Assembly: GCA_032719365.1 (NCBI GenBank)
Contig: CM064868.1
Span: 10,264,235 to 10,328,234 of the forward strand
Direction of reading: 5' to 3'
DNA from: Prinsepia uniflora
Lineage: Eukaryota > Streptophyta > Magnoliopsida > Rosales > Rosaceae
Length of the DNA stretch: 64,000 bases
The first letter of the stretch is position 1, and every line of letters begins with the position of its first letter. Positions 1-10,668 of the stretch are shown one piece after another. Made by a program: the position numbers and the translations under genes. The notes below the pieces were generated by a model. It made no database searches, was not told the DNA's origin, and saw only the letters and a program-made list of their open reading frames with translations.

Positions 1-850
1 CTTCCAAGGAGATAACTTCAAGAAAACCCAGTCTCCTACTGCAAACTCCAAATCTCCGATCCTACGGTGGGCGTAACTCTTCTGTCGGTCCTGAGCTGCC
101 TTCAGTCGATCTCTGATAAGTGCAACTTTTTCCTGAGTAAGATCTACCAGCTCGGAAGTAGTCAATCTCCTCTCACCAACCTCGGTCCAACACAACGGAG
201 TCCGACACTGTCGCCCGTACGAAGCCTCGTAAGGAGCCATCCCAATACTCTCCTGATAACTGTTATTGTAGGCGAACTCCATCAAAGGTAAATGTGACTC
301 CCAAGTACCCTGAAACTGCAAGACACAAGCTCTCATCATATCCTCGAGAATCTGGATGGTCCGCTCAGACTGTCTATCAGTCTGAGGATGAAAAGTAGTA
401 CTGAAATGCAGCTTTGTCCCAAAAGCTTCCTGTAAGCTCTGCCAAAACCGGGAAGTAAATCTCGGATCTCTGTCAGATACTATCGACTCTGGTGTACCAT
501 GCAGCCGAATAATCTCATCAATAAACAACTGTGCAAACTGCGTCAACCTGAAGTTCTCCCTTACTGATAAGAAATGAGCAGACTTCGTAAGTCTATCCAT
601 GATCACCCACACACCATCGTGTCCCTTCGGTGTCATGGGAAGCTTGAATACAAAATCCATCATCAAGTGATCCCATTTCCACTCAGGGATCGGCAAAAGT
701 TGCATGGCTCCATAGGGTCTCTGCCGCTCAGCTTCCACTTGTTGACAGATCAAGCATCTACTGACATACTCCGCAATCTCACGTTTCATTCCTGACCACC
801 AGTAATGCTCTCGTAGGGTACGATACATCTTGGTCCCACCAGGATGCATC
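1..850 (-). pseudogene. Ty3 integrase, partial (runs off window)
   Basis: Read on the minus strand in the frame that follows the stop at 853-855, this stretch stays open to base 1. It begins AMHPGGTKMYRTLREHYW and has the zinc-binding pair CLIC, then MDFVFKLP (first catalytic Asp), VSDRDPRFTSRFW (second Asp) and HPQTDRQSERTIQ (catalytic Glu). The D,D-35-E triad is therefore intact. Integrase inserts the cDNA copy into the genome. It is joined to RT in the same polyprotein, separated from the RNase H segment by one TAG stop. The C-terminal part is outside the window. Confidence 0.85.
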
Positions 851-852
851 GC

Positions 853-3041
853 CTAGGCTGAACAGTGAACCTCATCCAGTATCATCTTTCTCAGTGTTTC
901 GTCCTCGGGTACACACAACCGTCCATCCTTAACCAAAGCTTCATCCTCACGAATCTCAAAGTCCTGTCTCTCTCCAGCCTCAACCTCAATACGTATGATG
1001 CTCAAAATAGGGTCCTCAAACTGAGCATCAATAACCTGATCAATCAAAACAGGTCGCACGTGGAAACTCGCTAGGAGTGCTCCCTGACCATCCATAGTCA
1101 ACTCTACTCCAAGTCTACGGAGCTCAACCAACAAAGGTAACCAGACCATCCTCAGATGCGACAAAGAACTAGCTGACTTCCTGCTCAAAGCATCGGCTAC
1201 CACATTAGCCTTTCCTGCATGATACTCGATAGTACAGTCGTAGTCCTTAAGCAACTCCAACCATCGGCGTTGTCTCAGATTCAGTTCCTTCTGAGTGAAA
1301 AATACTTTAAACTCTTGTGGTCCGTGAAGATCCTGCACCTCTCGCCGTACAAATAATGTCGCCAAATCTTTAGTGCATGAACCACCGCAGCCAGTTCCAA
1401 GTCATGTGTAGGGTAGTTCATCTCATGGGGTTTCAACTACCGGGAAGCATAAGCAATCACTTTCCCGTGCTGCATCAACACACAGCCCAAACCTTTTAAC
1501 AAAGCGTCACTATAAACCTCGAACTCCCCACTGTCGTCTGGAAGGGCCAACACAGGAGCCGATGTCAACCGCCTCTTAAACTCCTGGAAACTCTGCTCAC
1601 AGTTCTCATCCCAATCAAACCGAACTGCTTTCCGAGTCAACCGCGTTAACGGAGCAGCAAGGATAGAAAAACCCTCAATAAAACGCCGGTAATAACCTGC
1701 TAAACCTAGAAAACTCCTGATTTCTGTCACCGTCTTAGGTTGTTCCCAATTTGCTATCGCCTCAACCTTCTGAGGATCCACTCTGATGCCCTCGGCTGAA
1801 ATCACATGACCTAGAAATCCAACACTGGTAAACCAAAACTGACACTTGCTCAACTTCGCATACAACTGATGCTTACTTAGGGTCTTAAGCACTATTCTCA
1901 GATGCTTCTCGTGTGCCTTTGCACTCTTCGAATACACCAAAATGTCATCAATGAAGACAATCACAAAACGATCCAAATACGACCTGAACACTCGGTTCAT
2001 AAGATCCATAAAAGCTGTTGGGGCATTAGTCAATCCAAAAGGCATCACAACAAACTCGTAATGACCGTACCTGGTCCGAAAGGCCGTCTTGGGTACATCC
2101 TCCTCTTTGACCCGTAACTGATGGTAGCCGGAGCAAAGATCAATCTTCGAAAAGTACTGTGCTCCCTTCAACTGGTCAAACAAATCATCAATCCGAGGTA
2201 AGAGATACTTATTCTGAATGGTTACCTTATTCAACTGTCTGTAGTCAACACACAATCTCAAACCTCCGTCCTTTTTCTTTACAAACAGTACCGGCGCTCC
2301 CCAAGGTGACATACTCGGTCGAATGAATCCTATATCGACCAACTCTTGTAATTGTGCCTTAAGTTCCCTCAATTCTGCAGGTGCCATGCGGTAAGGAGTC
2401 TGTGAAATAGGTTGTGTACCTGGTAAAAGATCAATCGTGAACTCGATATCTCGATGAGGTGGTAATCCTGGCAACTCCTCGGGAAAAACATCGGGAAACT
2501 CCCACACCACTGGAATATCCTCCGCCCTCATTGGCGTAGCAGGTGTATCCACCACGTGATCTATGTAACCCTGACACCCTTTACGCAACAGCTTACTAGC
2601 CTCAAGTGCCGAAATAACTCCAGTAGGGATTGCACGTTGATCCCCCTGAAACGTGGTCTCCGGTAATCCTGGACTCCGAAAGGTCACTCTCCTATCGAAA
2701 CACTCGATAGAAGCATGATGTCTCGTCAACCAGTCCATACCCAGGATAACATCGAAGTCCCGTAGATCCAACTGTAACAAGTCCACCACTAACTTAACCT
2801 CTCCTACCAACACCGGACACTCTCTTAGAACCTGAGTCACTACCAACACCTCCCCAGTAGGTGTACTCACCCCTAAGGCACAATCCAAGGTAGACACCTC
2901 CCTCTCCGTAACCAGACTACAACTCCGGGCTATAAATGAGTGAGTAGCCCCGGGATCTATCAACGCAAAAACAGTGTGACCAAGTATGGTAAGTGTACCT
3001 GTCACCACTCCCGGTGCTGATCTGGCCTTCTGCTGGGTCAT
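853..3041 (-). pseudogene. Ty3 protease - reverse transcriptase - RNase H polyprotein, broken
   Basis: Protease has the active site LIDPGATHSF near residue 28. Reverse transcriptase follows with LCVDYRQLN, MPFGLTNAP and the catalytic FIDDILVYSK (F/YxDD box). Then come GLAGYYRRFI and an RNase H opening with FEVYSDA. The reading frame is broken by a TAG at 1437-1439 inside RNase H, by loss of one T in a T-run (plus-strand A-run 1298-1302) that shifts the frame, and by a TAG at 853-855 before integrase. RNase H ends near the YHAGKANVVADALSR motif. All domains sit in family order, so the element decayed by small lesions rather than rearrangement. Confidence 0.9.
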
Positions 3042-3559
3042 AGCGAAAACTCGCGCCTGCGGTCCTGATGACCTACCACGCCCTCTAGAACCGTGGCACC
3101 ACCGCCACCTCTAGGGCCTGCCGTCCCTGACACAGATGCAGGAGCGAATCGGGACAACATCTGGAATCTCTGCTCATACTCGGCTACTGTCATGTTCACC
3201 TGTTTCAATTGAAGGAACTCCGCCTCTTTGGCATCCCGAAAGGAGCGAGGATAATACTGATCCAAAAACCGCTCCCGAAAAGTCTCCCAAGTCACGGTAT
3301 GAGCGTCTCATCCTGACAACTCCATCGTATACCATCATTCATACGCTGCGCCGTCTAACAGAAAAGTAGCCAACAACACACGATCTCCCGGAGGACAATG
3401 CATCACCCCGAATATCCGCTCAAGTCGGGTGATCCTTCGGTGAGCTTCCTCTGGGTCTGCCTCACCACTGAACGTAATAGCCCCGAGCCGCTGGGCTCGC
3501 TCAATTGACGCACTCTCCGCTTCTTCAGGTCGTGGAAGGGGTTCACGTCTCGGAGGCAT
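3038..3559 (-). pseudogene. Ty3 gag remnant with internal deletion
   Basis: The start at 3559 opens MPPRREPLPRPEEAES, 84 bp downstream of the primer-binding site. A Retrotrans_gag-like stretch follows (WETFRERFLDQYYPRSFRDA, then EYEQRFQMLSRFAP), with two stops between 3335 and 3297. Gag normally runs a further 150-200 residues to a CCHC zinc knuckle. Here the FAP segment runs straight into the Gly/Arg-rich linker before protease, so the second half including the knuckle is gone. The last part overlaps the protease frame. It could not build a normal capsid. Confidence 0.75.
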
Positions 3560-3642
3560 GGTCGAACGTACACTGAAAGAGGCATAGAGTTAGTAAAACA
3601 ACCTAAAAATGACCTCGTACCGACACAAATCGACAAACCTAT

Positions 3643-3654
3643 GCTCTGATACCA
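3643..3654 (-). promoter_or_regulatory. Primer-binding site (initiator tRNA-Met type)
   Basis: On the minus strand this reads TGGTATCAGAGC, the standard plant retrotransposon site for the 3' end of initiator tRNA-Met. It lies 2 nt inside the LTR end (CTGACA, then AT), as expected for a minus-strand element. Confidence 0.92.
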
Positions 3655-3709
3655 ATTGTCAGGACCCGTCCCAAATATCGCCTCGATACCCGAGATGAAC
3701 CCTGCTCCC

Positions 3710-3773
3710 GTCTGACAATCACACCCAAAGTACCAAAATAACCTCAACACCACTCTAAGCATAATTATCAGAC
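3710..3773 (-). other. Conserved U5 stem-loop of the long-LTR family
   Basis: The arms are GTCTGACA (3710-3717) and TATCAGAC (3766-3773) on the plus strand. In the minus-strand transcript they pair over 8 positions, one of them a G-U wobble. The same stem is found in the sister LTRs (see findings). It lies about 55 nt inside the LTR end that abuts the primer-binding site, so it would be in the 5' leader of the genomic RNA. Function is unknown. Confidence 0.6.
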
Positions 3774-4144
3774 AAGGGAGAAATATAATACAACTGTAAG
3801 TCAGAGCATAGTTCTACAAAATGGGCACAAAATCCTACTATGCTAGTCTCGCAACGGAAGAACGTCAAAAGCTCTATGCCTCGATTCCTGCCTCAACGTT
3901 CACCCCAGTGCTATCACCACGACCTGGAGGGTAAGTTAAAACCAAAAGTGTGAGTGGTCTGAAGAAAAATAAGAGTTTCAACACGATTTAGAAGTAAACA
4001 GTTTAAAGAAAACAATAAGGTTTTACCCTCCATTTTAAAATATGCATGCCCAACTAAGTATCAGAAAACCACAACATAAAACAGTATAGCAAAATTATAT
4101 CATAAACCAAATCCACAAATATCCAAGTCTGATCAAACCAGCTG

Positions 4145-4350
4145 GGTCTATCCGAGTCTTTAAACTCAAACCAGGCCTCAAATGTAATCCGAGTCTTTAA
4201 AATCCCGAGTCTTTAAACTCAATAGGCCTACGGGGGAAATATCAATATATCCGAGTCTTTAAACTCCGAGTCTTTAAACTCAATCCGGGTCTTTAAACCC
4301 AATCCGGGCCCGTCCCCCGTCAATCACAATATCCGGGTCTTTAAACCCAA
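4145..4350. repeat. Minisatellite inside LTR (CGAGTCTTTAAACTC units)
   Basis: Units of roughly 16-18 bp, variants of CCGAGTCTTTAAACTC, are repeated irregularly about eight times. The solo LTR at 16103-18833 has the same array at about 16655-16835. Confidence 0.75.
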
Positions 4351-6009
4351 TATCCAGATCCAGCAAATCCAATCTAAAACCGTTTGGAAACCTTTTCTAA
4401 ATCCATCTCCAAACCTGAATCCGAAATCACTAGTCCGATGCCCTTCCGGCATCCAGAACCGTCATTCCAAACCCAAATCCGGAATTCCACTTTTTCTGAT
4501 TTTAAAACCAAATTTCGTTTCTCGAAATTCGATTTCAAAACCAAAACCTTGATTTCCAATCCAGAAAATAATTCTAGAGTGAAAACATGAAACTTAACAT
4601 CAAAATCAAAATCCAGCTTTTCTCGAAAAACGTGCAAAATCCCGAAAATGTCTCGAAAAATGTGCAAACATATCAACCACATATAATCACCATCAAAAAG
4701 CATAAAAACACATTTAATATCATAAAACATAAATAAAACAGTTAGGCATGCTCGTAAGGAAAGAAAGAATCCACTCACGAATCGTAAAATGTCAATCGCG
4801 CTCCGTGCGCTCCTCGACCGTCTCAGGCGTCTCCCGTCCTGTCAATAGGCACCAAATAGGGTCACAATTACATCAAATATACTAACCCTAATTTCCCCAA
4901 TTTTTCGGGAATTTATTCGTAAGTTAAACTTAAACCCTAAACCGTCCGGTTTCCCGAACTATCCCGTAACCTCGTCCGATTAACCCAAAAATTACACCAA
5001 TAGATTCCTTAGAACATTTAGAACCAAAACCATGTTGGAAGTTTGGCCGGAATCCTCCCCACGCGCCGCCCAAAGTGGCTGCGCGTGCGCCTCACGCGCC
5101 TGCTACAGTGCTTCTTCTTCCTCGAGTCACCCGGTTCAACTGTGTTGAACCGGCGTGATTGGTTCTCTGTAAATCCTCCACCATTTCAGTCCAAGCCAAT
5201 CCTAGAAGCTTCGTTCAGTCCCTAGCAATCAAACCCCATCATAAAATCGAAGAATCACGGCCTAAAACCCCTCGACTTCACCCTCGAAACAGACGACCCG
5301 TATGCCCTGTTTTGGTCGCCGGCCACCTAGGTCCTCCCCGTCACAGCGACCACACTCAGACGACTCCTGGGAACTTCAGGAGTCTCACCCAACTCACAGT
5401 ATCCCTCGACTCTAGCCCAAAGTCCACGACTTTTGAAAACAATAAAAACGGGAAAACAGGGGATTCGGGGTATACCTTCGATTCTTACTCCGCCGTCTGC
5501 ACCGCCGTGTGCCACGGTGCACGTTGAGTCCCCTGCAATCACCTGAGCCTCCTATTGCCTTGGTTTGAGCCACCACACGGCACAACCACCGCCACAGTGC
5601 CACCGTCTCTCTGTTTTCTCAGAAACTCAACCGTCCACCGTCGTGTCTCCGTGCACAATTTCCACTCCCAGAACACGATCACCAACTCACTCTCTTCTCT
5701 CTTTCACTCTCACAACCCACCAGAGTCTCACACCTTCACAGAATCGATCACCCACTCTAAATTTTCACTCTCTGTTTTCTGTGTTCAAAACCACATACAC
5801 GGGATCAATTTGAACGATTTGTAGCCGTGTGTATAATAGACACATCCAGAACCCTCTGGTTCTCTCCCACGTGTCCACTTCCTATGGACCAACACAAAAT
5901 ATCCCAACCCAGTCAAGACAAGTGGCCTTATCTGATTGGGCTTAAGGGGAAAAAGACTAAAATGCCCCTATGTGTTAAAATGTACCGTTTTACCCTCAAA
6001 CTTTATAGA

Positions 6010-6290
6010 CCCGTAACTATTTCATCTGACGTCCGATGATAGCGTGCCGCCTGTCGTTGTACTCAGGACGTCGAGACCTATCTAACGGTCCTCGATCTAC
6101 GTGAAAATCACAAGTCCACTAAAAAGTCAACATTTTCCTCGATTAGTCAAAATTACGGTAACGCCCTCAATCTTCCGAACGTCATAACTTTTTCTCCGAT
6201 TGTCCGAATCGAACATGCCACCTGTCTACGGACTCGTGACGTCCTAAACTACGTCACGGTCAATGGTCAACACTCATCCAACCTGTAAAT
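6010..6290 (-). promoter_or_regulatory. Tandemly duplicated U3 module with TGACGT/ACGTCA pair
   Basis: The upstream end of the LTR (in transcript sense) holds two related units of about 170-180 bp. Each unit has a (C)ATAACT.TTTC-like stretch, a GCC.CCTGTC core and an ACGT-containing block, followed by a TTGACT-type motif (seen as AGTCAA). The unit nearer the LTR end contains GTGACGTCCTAAACTACGTC. This resembles TGA-bZIP and WRKY sites; binding is inferred, not shown. The same pair occurs in the other LTR copies. Confidence 0.5.
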
Positions 6291-6397
6291 CAAAAAGTCA
6301 ACTTTTGACGCACTATTCACAAGGGCAAAATCATCCGTTCATACAAATCTTTACAAAAATTACATGTATACCCTTCCCGAATGTATGGGTTTTTACA

Positions 6398-7416
6398 CTC
6401 AAGGCCCCAGAAGTGTCGAAAGAGCCAAAGGAGAGGGCGAAGGAAGCCAGGGTGGAGATACCGCCGCCCGTGAAGGAGAGGGTGCCAGTTAGCGCGCCGA
6501 GCATCACTACCGTGTTTGCCGAGCCCGTGGAGACGGGGGAAGTGGTCCGGTCTACCAAGGCCGGGGAAGGGTGGCTACCGGTCACCCATCATATGCACAA
6601 GTCTTTGGCGCATGTGGCCAATGCCTTTGTGCTCGGCTCCTAGGTGACGCTTGCGGAAATTGAGCAGATCGGCACTGGCTCCCACCCGGGCCGGTTCGCA
6701 GCCCTGCTGGCCGAGCAAGCCCATGTAAGTGGTGGTATTTTGTTATGAATATGTGTGATATTTGGATATTTTTTGTTGTTTTTGCTGAAGTGTGCGTGCT
6801 TCGGTAGTGCTCTGGGCAGACGTACGTCGCGCTACAGAAGGCCTCGCGGCATATGCAGAGGCTGGAGGCCGAGCAGGGCGCCGCTCGGCAGCGGGAAGAA
6901 CGACTCTGGGAGCGGAAGCGGGAGGGTCATATCACGCGGAGACGGGTGGCGGAGTTGGAGAAGGAACTCCAACGGGAAAAGACTCGGGCGGAGCCAGTCG
7001 AGAGGGGAATAGCGGACCGGGAAGAGATGGTGCACGCTTTCTCCCTGCAGCTGAACGAGCAAGAGAAAGTCATAGGTGAGCTACAGGGGGAAGTGGACCG
7101 GCTTCGAGTCCTGCTGTCCGCTGACCGGTAGAAGACCCTGGAGGACTTCATGGTCGACCCGGTGTACGCGAATCGTCTGGACCTGGCGTTTGCCGAGGTA
7201 GAAGATGATTGCGTACAGCGCGTGTTGTACTTCAATCCAGGGGTCACGCTCAACTTCCCGTGGCCGGACGAGCCCCCAGCCCTGACCAAGACCTTCACGC
7301 TGGATGGGCTGCCAACAAATGCGGAAGATGAGCGGCCGAGCAATGTGGAGAAAGCTACGGAGGCGTCTGCTGCCGACCAGGTCGAAGCTGCAGTCGAGGA
7401 GGTGGTGGAAGTTTGA
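6398..7416 (+). pseudogene. Antisense extra ORF (aORF) of the Tat element, with predicted intron
   Basis: The frame is open on the strand opposite to pol. The N-terminal part was cut off by the insertion at 6397. Visible segments are a Pro/Glu/Lys-rich stretch, then AEQAH ending at a GTAAGT donor (6725). A T-rich stretch ends in CAG at 6819, and the frame resumes TYVALQKASRHMQRLEAEQ. Next come an Arg/Glu-rich predicted coiled coil of about 90 residues and an acidic C-terminus ending in TGA at 7414-7416. Removing 6725-6819 (95 nt) restores one frame. TAG stops at 6641-6643 and before KTLEDFMVDP (about 7129-7131) mark decay. Function is unknown; the PF04195 family contains many such ORFs, but its domain would be in the missing part. 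Confidence 0.7.
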
Positions 7417-7979
7417 GGGGGGTTGTACAATTATCTCTTGTTTTATATGTTTTTTTTGGTACTCCGGGGAATGCCCCGTGTAACATGTAATGTTATCGAG
7501 AAGAAATGAAATGAAATTTTGTTTACAACATTCATTGATTGTCTGCCGTGCGAAGTCACTTCTGTGTTGTTTGGTTTTTTTTTTTTGTCTGTTTGTGTAG
7601 TTTGAGTGAGAACTGCCGATAGGCGGGTACTTGGTGGATTGCTGTGCAAGTGCATAGGCATGCCGATCCACAGGGTTTTAGACTAGTAAGGACTGAGCGG
7701 ACTTAATCACAAACCCAAACCGTAATGTACATGACTTAAAAGCAAATTGGAAGAGTGGGCTAACTTGACCAAGTGTAAGCCTGCCAGCGGGGCACGTAGA
7801 TGCCTGTCGGTGGTCACCGTGAATGCCGAGCGGCAAGGGTGACTAGGTTACCCAAGTTCTATGGACAAAAGCTAACTTTTAGATAAATGAAAGAACACTT
7901 GGCTGGAAAGGCAAGGTCGACTGGAGATAGCCAAATCGAATACATCAAAGCGTAAAGCCGAATACATGGGAAAGTATTT
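7417..7979. other. Spacer between antisense ORF and integrase of the Tat element
   Basis: This is the 3' spacer where the sense pol and the antisense ORF converge. No coding signal, strong repeat or clear terminator was seen. A T-run lies at about 7570-7583. Confidence 0.5.
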
Positions 7980-9130
7980 TTAACTAAAAAATAACTTGAG
8001 ATGATCTGCATGCCACGGGTGTGTAAGTGAACGTCCATCCGTAGTCTGGAGCTCGTAAGTGCCTGGACGACAAATTCGAGTAATCGGGTAAGGGCCCTCC
8101 CAAGTGGGCCCGAGTGTCCCATTAGCACGCTCTTTAGTGGCCATGCTAACCTTGCGAAGGACCCAATCGCCGACCTGGAAACTGCGTGCGTGAACTCGAG
8201 AGTTGTAGTAGCGAGCGATTCGCTGTTTGTGTGCCATGTTGCGGAGGTTGGCCTGTTCGCGGCTTTCCTCGATGAAGTTGAGATTTTGTGTGAGGAGCTC
8301 CGCATTCTCTTGTGGATCATAGGATAGTACCTGATACGAAGTCTCCCCAATCTCCACGGGTACGACAGCTTCAGTCCCGAAAGTCAAGGTAAAGGGTGTC
8401 TCCTGTGTCGATGTCCGGAAGGATGTCCGATAGGACCATAGAACATCAGATAGGAGGTCGGACCATTGGCCCTTTGGGGTGTCGTGTAGTCGAGGCTTGA
8501 GATTGTGCTTGATGAGCTTGTTTACGGCTTCGACCTGTCCGTTAGCCTGTGGATGTGCCACCAAGGCAAACCAGAGCTGGATGCCATAGACATCACAAAA
8601 GTGTCGGAAACGAGTGGAATAGAACTGAGTACCATTGTCTGTGACGATCGTGTGTGGGATACCGAAGCGACAGATGATGTTCTGGTAGACAAAGCTCTCG
8701 ATCTAGGTGACTGTGATTGTTTTGAGGGGTTTGGCCTCGGCCCACTTAGTGAAGTAGTCTACCGCAACGACCGCGTGTTCGACGCCACCCTTTCCCCGTG
8801 GCATGGGACCGATGAGGTCCAGGCCCCATTGGGAGAAGGGCCAGGGGCTGAGCATGGGAGTGAGGCGCTCAGTAGGAGCACGAGGTACATGAGCGCATCG
8901 TTGGCATGGGGCCCACCCCTGAGTGACGGCCATAGAGTCGGCGCGCATCGTGGGCTAGTAGTAGCCTTGCTGGAAATCTTTATGTGCAAGGGACCTGGGT
9001 CCGGAGTGATTGCCGCAGATCCCCTGGTGAATCTCCCGGAGGACCGCAATGCCCCGATCAGTAGGGAGGCACTTCAGGAGGGGGGTGTCGAATCCCCGTT
9101 GATATAAGTGGCCATGTGCCATAGTGTATC
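7980..9130 (-). pseudogene. Tat-element integrase, broken
   Basis: The frame is the same as the RNase H part upstream and is interrupted only by stops. Visible motifs are HHCC-type zinc-binding residues around CQRCAHVPRAPTE, then WGLDLIGPMPRGKG (first catalytic Asp), TIVTDNGTQFYSTRFR (second Asp) and HPQANGQVEAVNK (Glu). The C-terminal part includes a GPY-type motif, GPTWEGPYPITR, and ends HPWHADHLKLFFS at the TAA near 7980. Integrase would join cDNA to chromosomal DNA. Stops at about 8702 and 8952 inactivate it. Confidence 0.88.
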
Positions 9131-10663
9131 GGGCGGACTGGCGCTGGATGCGTCGGGCTTCGTTACGGTCGGGCGGAAGTTCGGCCGTGGTGAGGTAGAG
9201 TATAATAGGATCCATCCAAGAGACATCTTGTGTCGTGAGCAGGACTGGTTGCGAGTTTGTGCTTGGGGAGGCCAGGAACTCAACGGGGACGCGGCGGCCA
9301 GACCGGTCATCGATGGAGGAGGCCAACCGGGCCAGAGCATCTGCGTGGCTATTCTCCGACCGCGGCATTTAAGTGACTTCATAACCGTGGAAGTGGCGAA
9401 CCAGGAGTCGGGCTTTGGCCAAGTATCGGGTCATGGAGGCTTCTTTAGCATCATAGAGGCTATTGATCTGGCGGACGATAAGTTGGGAGTCGCTGTAAAT
9501 CTGTAGCTATTGCGCGTGGAGGTCGGTGGCCAACCGGAGGCCAGCAAGGAGGGCTACGTACTCGGCTACATTATTGGAAGCCTAGAAACCAAAACGCAGC
9601 GCGTACTCTAGCCGTTCCTAGGTAGGTGTGCTGAGTACGAGGCCGGCGCCAGCACCAGTATGACAGGAAGACCCGTCCACGTAAAGGGTCCAAATTGGTT
9701 TGGTAGGTTCCAAGGTGGACGGGGGTGGTGGCTTGCAAATAGGAGCGGCGGGTGCCGCAGTGTTGGGATCAAGAGTGTCAGGCACGTGCTGCGTTGTGTT
9801 GTAAGTGAATTCGGAGAGGAAGTCAGCGACGACCTGCCCATTGACCGCTGGTCGAGGGACGAATGTGATCTCGAACTCACTGAGCTCCACTGCCCACTTG
9901 ATGAGTCGCCCCGAAGTGTCTGGCTTTTGGAGCACCTGGAGAAGGGGTTTATTAGTAAGGACTAACATAGGATGTGCCTGAAAGTATGGGCGGAGGCACC
10001 GGGTCGTCACGATGAGGGCAAAGGCCAACTTCTCCAGGTCGTTGTACCGGGTCTCCGCGTCCTGGAATGCTTTGCTGACATAGTACACCGGGAACTCCGT
10101 GCCGTCTCGGCTGGTGACGAGGACAGAGTTGACAGCGGATGTGGAGACAGAAAGGTAGACGGTGAGTCGCTCACCGGTGGTAGGTCCGGTAAGTAGGGGT
10201 GCGGTGCTCATGTAAGTTTTGAGGGCTTCAAAGGCGGTGTCACACGTTTTATCCCAGTTGATGTGCCTGCCTTGGGTCTTCATGACTTTAAAAAATGGTA
10301 AACACTTGTCTGTCGCCCGAGAGATGAACTGGGTGAGGGAGGCGATCCGGCCAGTAAGGGTTTGGACTTCCTTGAGTGTGCGCGGGGGTTTCATGTCCAG
10401 AATGGCCTTAATTTTCTCGGGGTTAGCCTCGATTCCCCGTTGGCTGATCATGTAGCCGAGGAATTTTCTGGAACGGACGCCGAAAACACTTTTGGCCAGG
10501 TTGAGTCGCATTTTGTACTGCTTCAGGACCTGGAACATCTTGTGGAGATTTGGCACGTGTTCGTTGGCCGTCCTACTTTTGACAAGCATATCATCCACAT
10601 ACACCTCCATGGTTTTGCCAATCTGATCCGCGTACATGAACTTGACGAGTCGTTGGTAGGTGG
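9131..10663 (-). pseudogene. Tat RT C-terminus, RNase H and second RNase H
   Basis: Immediately left of the solo-LTR insertion the RT resumes (ATYQRLV, then the catalytic YVDDMLVKS). It continues through GYMISQRGIEANPEKI into the gypsy RNase H (LTVYLSVSTSAVNSVL, YNDLEKLAFALI). A second RNase H starts near 9690 with WTLYVDGSSCHTGAGAGLVL and ends near SHADALARLASS. Two RNase H domains are characteristic of Tat elements. The second has in-frame stops, for example at about 9615-9617 and 9367-9369. The frame is otherwise continuous from 10663 to integrase. Confidence 0.88.
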
Positions 10664-10668
10664 CACCG

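Larger units (their letters stand above)
1..6397 (-). mobile_element. Tekay/Del-like Ty3 (gypsy) LTR retrotransposon, partial
   Basis: The element is transcribed leftwards and its distal part lies before the window. In transcript order the window shows the LTR (6397 to 3657), a primer-binding site for initiator tRNA-Met (3643-3654), a gag remnant, protease-RT-RNase H and integrase running off the edge at base 1. The protease-RT-RNase H-integrase order and the DPGATHSF protease motif fit the Tekay/Del chromovirus group; a chromodomain, if present, would lie outside the window. The element inserted into the antisense ORF of an older Tat element, whose sequence resumes at 6398. In-frame stops and a frameshift make it non-functional. 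Lineage is inferred from motifs, not from a tree. Confidence 0.85.
3657..6397 (-). repeat. 5' LTR of the Tekay-like element (about 2.74 kb)
   Basis: The LTR starts TGTCAGGACCCGTCCC and ends TTTTACA on the plus strand. It lies between the primer-binding site at 3643-3654 and the interrupted host ORF at 6398. It is clearly related to the solo LTR at 16103-18833 along its full length. Inside are a CGAGTCTTTAAACTC minisatellite (about 4145-4350), GC-rich segments resembling ORFs, and the duplicated U3 module near 6010-6290. Open frames inside the LTR are not treated as genes. Confidence 0.88.

Noticed and set aside
4145..4350. Possible CRISPR-like spaced repeats
   Set aside because: The repeats are short, irregular and lack unique spacers of even length. 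They form a minisatellite in an LTR of a nuclear retrotransposon.
8505..9506. Long plus-strand ORFs opposite the Tat integrase and RNase H
   Set aside because: They are shadows of G+C-rich pol coding sequence on the minus strand; pol motifs are clear on the other strand.
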